DNA of 64,000 nt from Yinghuangia aomiensis. Its GTDB lineage: Bacteria; Actinomycetota; Actinomycetes; Streptomycetales; Streptomycetaceae. The stretch spans positions 1-64,000 of the forward strand of contig NZ_BAABHS010000039.1 of the NCBI RefSeq assembly GCF_039542225.1. Reading direction: 5' to 3'. The position numbers were made by a program, and so were the translations under genes. The notes beneath the pieces were generated by a model. The model worked only from the letters and a program-made list of their open reading frames with translations. It had not been told where the DNA came from and did no database searches. Every line of letters starts with the position of its first letter. Positions within the stretch are counted from its first letter, which is position 1. Of the stretch, positions 60,886 to 64,000 are shown in pieces.

Positions 60886-61416
60886 GTGGAGTTCGACGTC
60901 GTCGTGGAGATTCCGGCAGGCAGTCGGAACAAGTACGAGATGGACCCGCACACCGGCCGCATCAGGCTCGACCGCATGCTGTTCACCTCCACCGCCTATC
61001 CGACCGACTACGGCTTCATCGCCGATTCGCTCGGCGGCGACGGCGACCCGCTCGACGCCCTCGTGATGCTGGACGAACCGACCTTCCCGGGCTGCCGGGT
61101 GCGGTGCAGGGCGCTCGGCATGTACGTCATGCGGGACGAGAAGGGGCCGGACGAGAAGATCCTGTGCGTGCCCGCGGGCGACCCCAGGCATGTGGGGAAG
61201 CGCGGCATCGCGGACGTGCCCGCGTACCAACTCAACGAAATCGCGCACTTCTTCGAGGTCTACAAGGACTTGGAACCCGGCAAGTCCGTCGACGGCTCGC
61301 ACTGGGCCGCGCGGGACGACGCCGAGAAGGAGGTCACCGCGGCCCTGGAGCGCGCCGAGCACGCGGAGTGGCTGCTGCCCTACGAGGGGCGCGGCCGGAC
61401 CGTGCGCGGCGCGTAG
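60886..61416 (+). CDS. ppa: Inorganic pyrophosphatase
   Basis: This 176-residue family I enzyme hydrolyses pyrophosphate released by biosynthetic reactions. The signature GGDGDPLDALVMLDEPTF holds the three metal-binding Asp residues, and EIPAGSRNKYEMDPHTG and YPTDYGFI are canonical. The open frame runs 70 codons further upstream, but GTG 60886 follows GAGGGAGGAG and gives the normal N-terminus. A VOC-domain gene follows after 57 bases. Confidence 0.97.
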   Translation: MEFDVVVEIPAGSRNKYEMDPHTGRIRLDRMLFTSTAYPTDYGFIADSLGGDGDPLDALVMLDEPTFPGCRVRCRALGMYVMRDEKGPDEKILCVPAGDPRHVGKRGIADVPAYQLNEIAHFFEVYKDLEPGKSVDGSHWAARDDAEKEVTAALERAEHAEWLLPYEGRGRTVRGA

Positions 61417-61473
61417 GGTCGGAGGAGAGGAACCGGGAAAGCATCCGGTTCGCCGGAGTCCGAGGAGCACGTC

Positions 61474-62001
<528 letters not shown>

Positions 62002-62028
62002 GGCCGCGGCCGACGGGCCGGGTACCGC

Positions 62029-62805
62029 TCAGGAGCCCTGGCGCGGGTCGGGCTTGAGGACGGCGAACACCGCGCCCGCGGGGTCCGCGAACCAGGCGAT
62101 GCGGCCCACGTCCGGCACGTCGGCGGCGGGCATCAGCACCATGCCGCCGGAGGCCTGGACGCGGGCCGCGGTGGCGTCCGGGTCCGCGACGTGGAAGTAG
62201 GGCACCCAGCGGGGGCCCTGCTGGTCGTCCGGCGCGATGCCGCCGAACGACGCGTCCTCGATGTCGCCCTGCGAGGTCGACACGACCGTGTACGTCATGC
62301 CCGGGGCGTCCATCTTCTGCGAGCGCCAGCCGAAGAGGTCGCGGTAGAAACCGAACGCGGCGTCGGGGTCGGGCGTGTGCAGCTCCACCCAGAGCAGCTC
62401 GCCGACCTGGCTCGCGGTGTCGAACCCGGCGTGGCTGCCCGCCTGCCAGAGGGCGAACCCGGCGCCTTGCGGGTCGGAGACCTGCGACATGCGGCCGGCG
62501 TCCATCACGTCGAACGGCTCGGCGCGTACCGAACCGCCGTGCGACTGCACGTCCTTGGTGACGGCGTCGACGTCGGGTGCGGCGAAGTAGGCGGTCCATG
62601 CGGACATCGCGCCCTCGTCCAGACCGCCGATCGCGCCGATGGACCGGTCGTGGTTCTTGAGGAAGCCGTAGCCGCCGGCCTCCGGACCGAAGTCCTCGAA
62701 CGTCCAGCCGAAGACCTCCCCGTAGAACGAGGCGGCGGCGCGGATGTTCGGACTCCCCAGGTCGATCCAGCAGGGCGAGCCCTTGACGAATGCGGTGCCG
62801 AGCAT
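62029..62805 (-). CDS. Tandem VOC-domain protein
   Basis: This 258-residue protein holds two VOC domains (about 8-125 and 135-252). Each opens with an AAASFYGEVFGW or AAFGFYRDLFGW helix and ends in a DPxGAxFAxxx strand. Such two-domain proteins are common in streptomycetes and mostly uncharacterised. ATG 62805 follows AAGGAG; the frame continues 33 codons upstream without support. It converges with the other VOC gene. Confidence 0.88.
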   Translation of the reverse strand: MLGTAFVKGSPCWIDLGSPNIRAAASFYGEVFGWTFEDFGPEAGGYGFLKNHDRSIGAIGGLDEGAMSAWTAYFAAPDVDAVTKDVQSHGGSVRAEPFDVMDAGRMSQVSDPQGAGFALWQAGSHAGFDTASQVGELLWVELHTPDPDAAFGFYRDLFGWRSQKMDAPGMTYTVVSTSQGDIEDASFGGIAPDDQQGPRWVPYFHVADPDATAARVQASGGMVLMPAADVPDVGRIAWFADPAGAVFAVLKPDPRQGS

Positions 62806-63176
62806 GGCGGTACTCCTTCGCAGCGGCGGGCCGATCCGGGCCTGCGGAGTGCGGGCACGGAGTGAGGCCCTGAACGCGCACAGTTTCGCACCGCGAACCG
62901 ACAAGGCGGCTGATCGCGGGCAAAGTGTCGCTTATTGTCCACGAACTTTCGTTCGAATGCGGGGGAGTTTGAGGATGGTATCGAACTGGCGTCCGAAGAT
63001 GACGGGCTGCGCGAGCGGGACGCGTCAAGCGTCTGGGGCTGTGCGTGCTGTCGTTGCGGTGGCGGCAAATGGTTGGTGCGGGCTGGCGTCGCGGGCGGTG
63101 TCGGCGGGGCAGTGACCGGGGCGGGTTTCACTCGTTTGCCGGGCATACGCCGTCCGCCGTGGGGGTCGACCTGCCT
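62806..63176. other. Divergent intergenic region
   Basis: These 371 bases hold no supported gene. The middle (about 62900-62960) is less G+C rich and is a plausible promoter zone for both flanking genes. Confidence 0.4.
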
Positions 63177-64000
63177 ATGCCCATCCGCAAACCGCCGCCC
63201 GTCCTGGCCCTCCGGCCGACCGCCGATCTGCGGGACGCCGAAGCCGTCCTGATAGCCCGGTATCCGCAATTGGTGCGCCTGGCCTACGTCATCCTGCCGC
63301 CCGCGCTCGGCCGCCACGGGCGGGTGGTCGCCGCGCACCGGCTTGTCCAGCGGGCGTTGCCGGGCGGGGGGTTGGCGGCGTGGTGGGCTCGTGTGCGGGA
63401 CGGGCGGGGAGTGCCGGGAAGCCTGCCGGAGCGGGGGCCGGGGCAGCCTGATCGGCGCGACGGGGCGGGGGACTTCCGGCGGGTGAGCGCCGCGCGGGGG
63501 GGAGCAGGCGGCGCGGCGGCCACCGCGGACCCCGCCGACGGGTTCGCGTTCGGATGGGTCCGTGCGCGGGTGGTGGCCGCGGCGCTGGCCGAGTCGCGGC
63601 GGTCGGAGTGGTGGCCGCGGCCGTTCCCCGGCCGGGGGCCGCGCCGCCCCGGGCTGCCCGGGGTGTGGGGGCTGCGGCTCACTCCGGGACTGGCGGACGA
63701 AGACGAACTGCCGTTGCTCAACGCCCTGTCCGACACGGACCCTGCGACCCGCGCGGCGTTCGCGCTGTGCTGCCTCGACGGGCTGGACGCCGACGGCGCC
63801 GCGGACGTGCTCGACGACGCGGGCGCGGACGACACCGCGGCGGCACTGGCCGCGGCGGAGCGGATCGCGGCGGATTTCGACGTCGATGCCGAAGTTCTGC
63901 TCGCCTCACCGGAGTTCGACCCCTGCCAAGTGCGTGCCTATCCGACCGACTTGCTGCGGCGCAGGCGCCGGGTCCGGGTGACCGCCCTCGCCGCCGCGGC
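63177..64000 (+). CDS. Putative sigma-like/membrane protein, 3'-truncated
   Basis: ATG 63177 opens a frame without any stop to the window edge (274 codons), with strong G/C third positions. The N-terminus DAEAVLIARYPQLVRLAYVI resembles region 2 of ECF sigma factors. Later segments (PLLNALSDTDPATRAAFALCCLDGLDADGAADVL) resemble the sigma region 4 setting. At the edge RRRRRVRVTALAAA looks like the positive border of a first membrane helix. I do not recognise the whole protein; a sigma-derived cytoplasmic part followed by a membrane region is my reading. Confidence 0.6.
   Translation, partial: MPIRKPPPVLALRPTADLRDAEAVLIARYPQLVRLAYVILPPALGRHGRVVAAHRLVQRALPGGGLAAWWARVRDGRGVPGSLPERGPGQPDRRDGAGDFRRVSAARGGAGGAAATADPADGFAFGWVRARVVAAALAESRRSEWWPRPFPGRGPRRPGLPGVWGLRLTPGLADEDELPLLNALSDTDPATRAAFALCCLDGLDADGAADVLDDAGADDTAAALAAAERIAADFDVDAEVLLASPEFDPCQVRAYPTDLLRRRRRVRVTALAAA

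Overview
The window is 64 kb of very high G+C DNA with strong G/C third-codon bias, frequent GTG starts and densely packed, often overlapping genes. A chaplin with its diagnostic domain, several Ser/Thr kinase genes, three IclR regulators and a LAL-type LuxR regulator point to a filamentous actinomycete of the Streptomyces group. I see no tRNA, rRNA, CRISPR array, transposase, integrase or phage gene. It reads as ordinary chromosome, probably part arm and part core.

Layout. 1-3.1 kb: the end of a repeat-rich Pro/Ala/Arg protein, then a membrane pseudokinase. 3.5-7.1 kb: urate oxidase with an IclR regulator, then citrate synthase behind a palindrome-rich leader. 7.2-13.5 kb: a five-gene, translationally coupled peptide/oligosaccharide-type ABC importer. 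13.8-19.0 kb: a Ser/Thr kinase with a PQQ-type propeller, then a divergent DHA2 efflux pump/TetR pair. 19.0-20.3 kb: DUF305 and DUF6153 proteins, probably metal related. 20.6-24.9 kb: acyl-CoA ligase, HigBA-like toxin-antitoxin pair, dapD and an orphan. 24.9-34 kb: two giant, coupled LAL-type ATPase paralogues, only one with a DNA-binding domain, beside a two-component pair in convergent orientation and a PAP2 phosphatase. 34.3-41.9 kb: an IclR-controlled catabolic cluster (solute-binding protein, Ltp2/thiolase-like protein, DUF35 zinc-ribbon partner, double-length CoA-transferase). 42-46.3 kb: His-rich DUF4396 protein behind CsoR-like palindromes, another IclR, an MrpF-like orphan, DUF3040, chorismate mutase and a chaplin with a Pro/His tail. 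46.5-64 kb: D-aminoacylase-type amidohydrolase, isopentenyl diphosphate isomerase, several degenerate enzyme homologues (M56-like, ThDP-like, SDR-like), acyl-CoA dehydrogenase and ligase, a GlnX-like membrane protein, a GlxA-type regulator with an oxidoreductase, enoyl-CoA hydratase, pyrophosphatase, two VOC proteins and a truncated membrane-protein gene.

How the genes work together. Acyl-CoA chemistry recurs: two ligases, a dehydrogenase, an enoyl-CoA hydratase and the Ltp2/DUF35/CoA-transferase set. Two of these genes share a CTTGAC/GTCAAG inverted repeat upstream. Signalling and regulation is the other theme: an active kinase, a pseudokinase, a two-component pair, tandem LAL proteins and a GlnX-like sensor.

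The most unusual items are the tandem LAL pair with one member cut off exactly before its HTH, the chaplin with a TPPHHEPP-repeat tail, the CsoR-like sites before the His-rich DUF4396 gene, the pseudokinase, and a 42-codon ORF coupled to a solute-binding protein gene that looks like a remnant of a larger enzyme. Calls rest on reading the sequence and on family knowledge; no database search was run.
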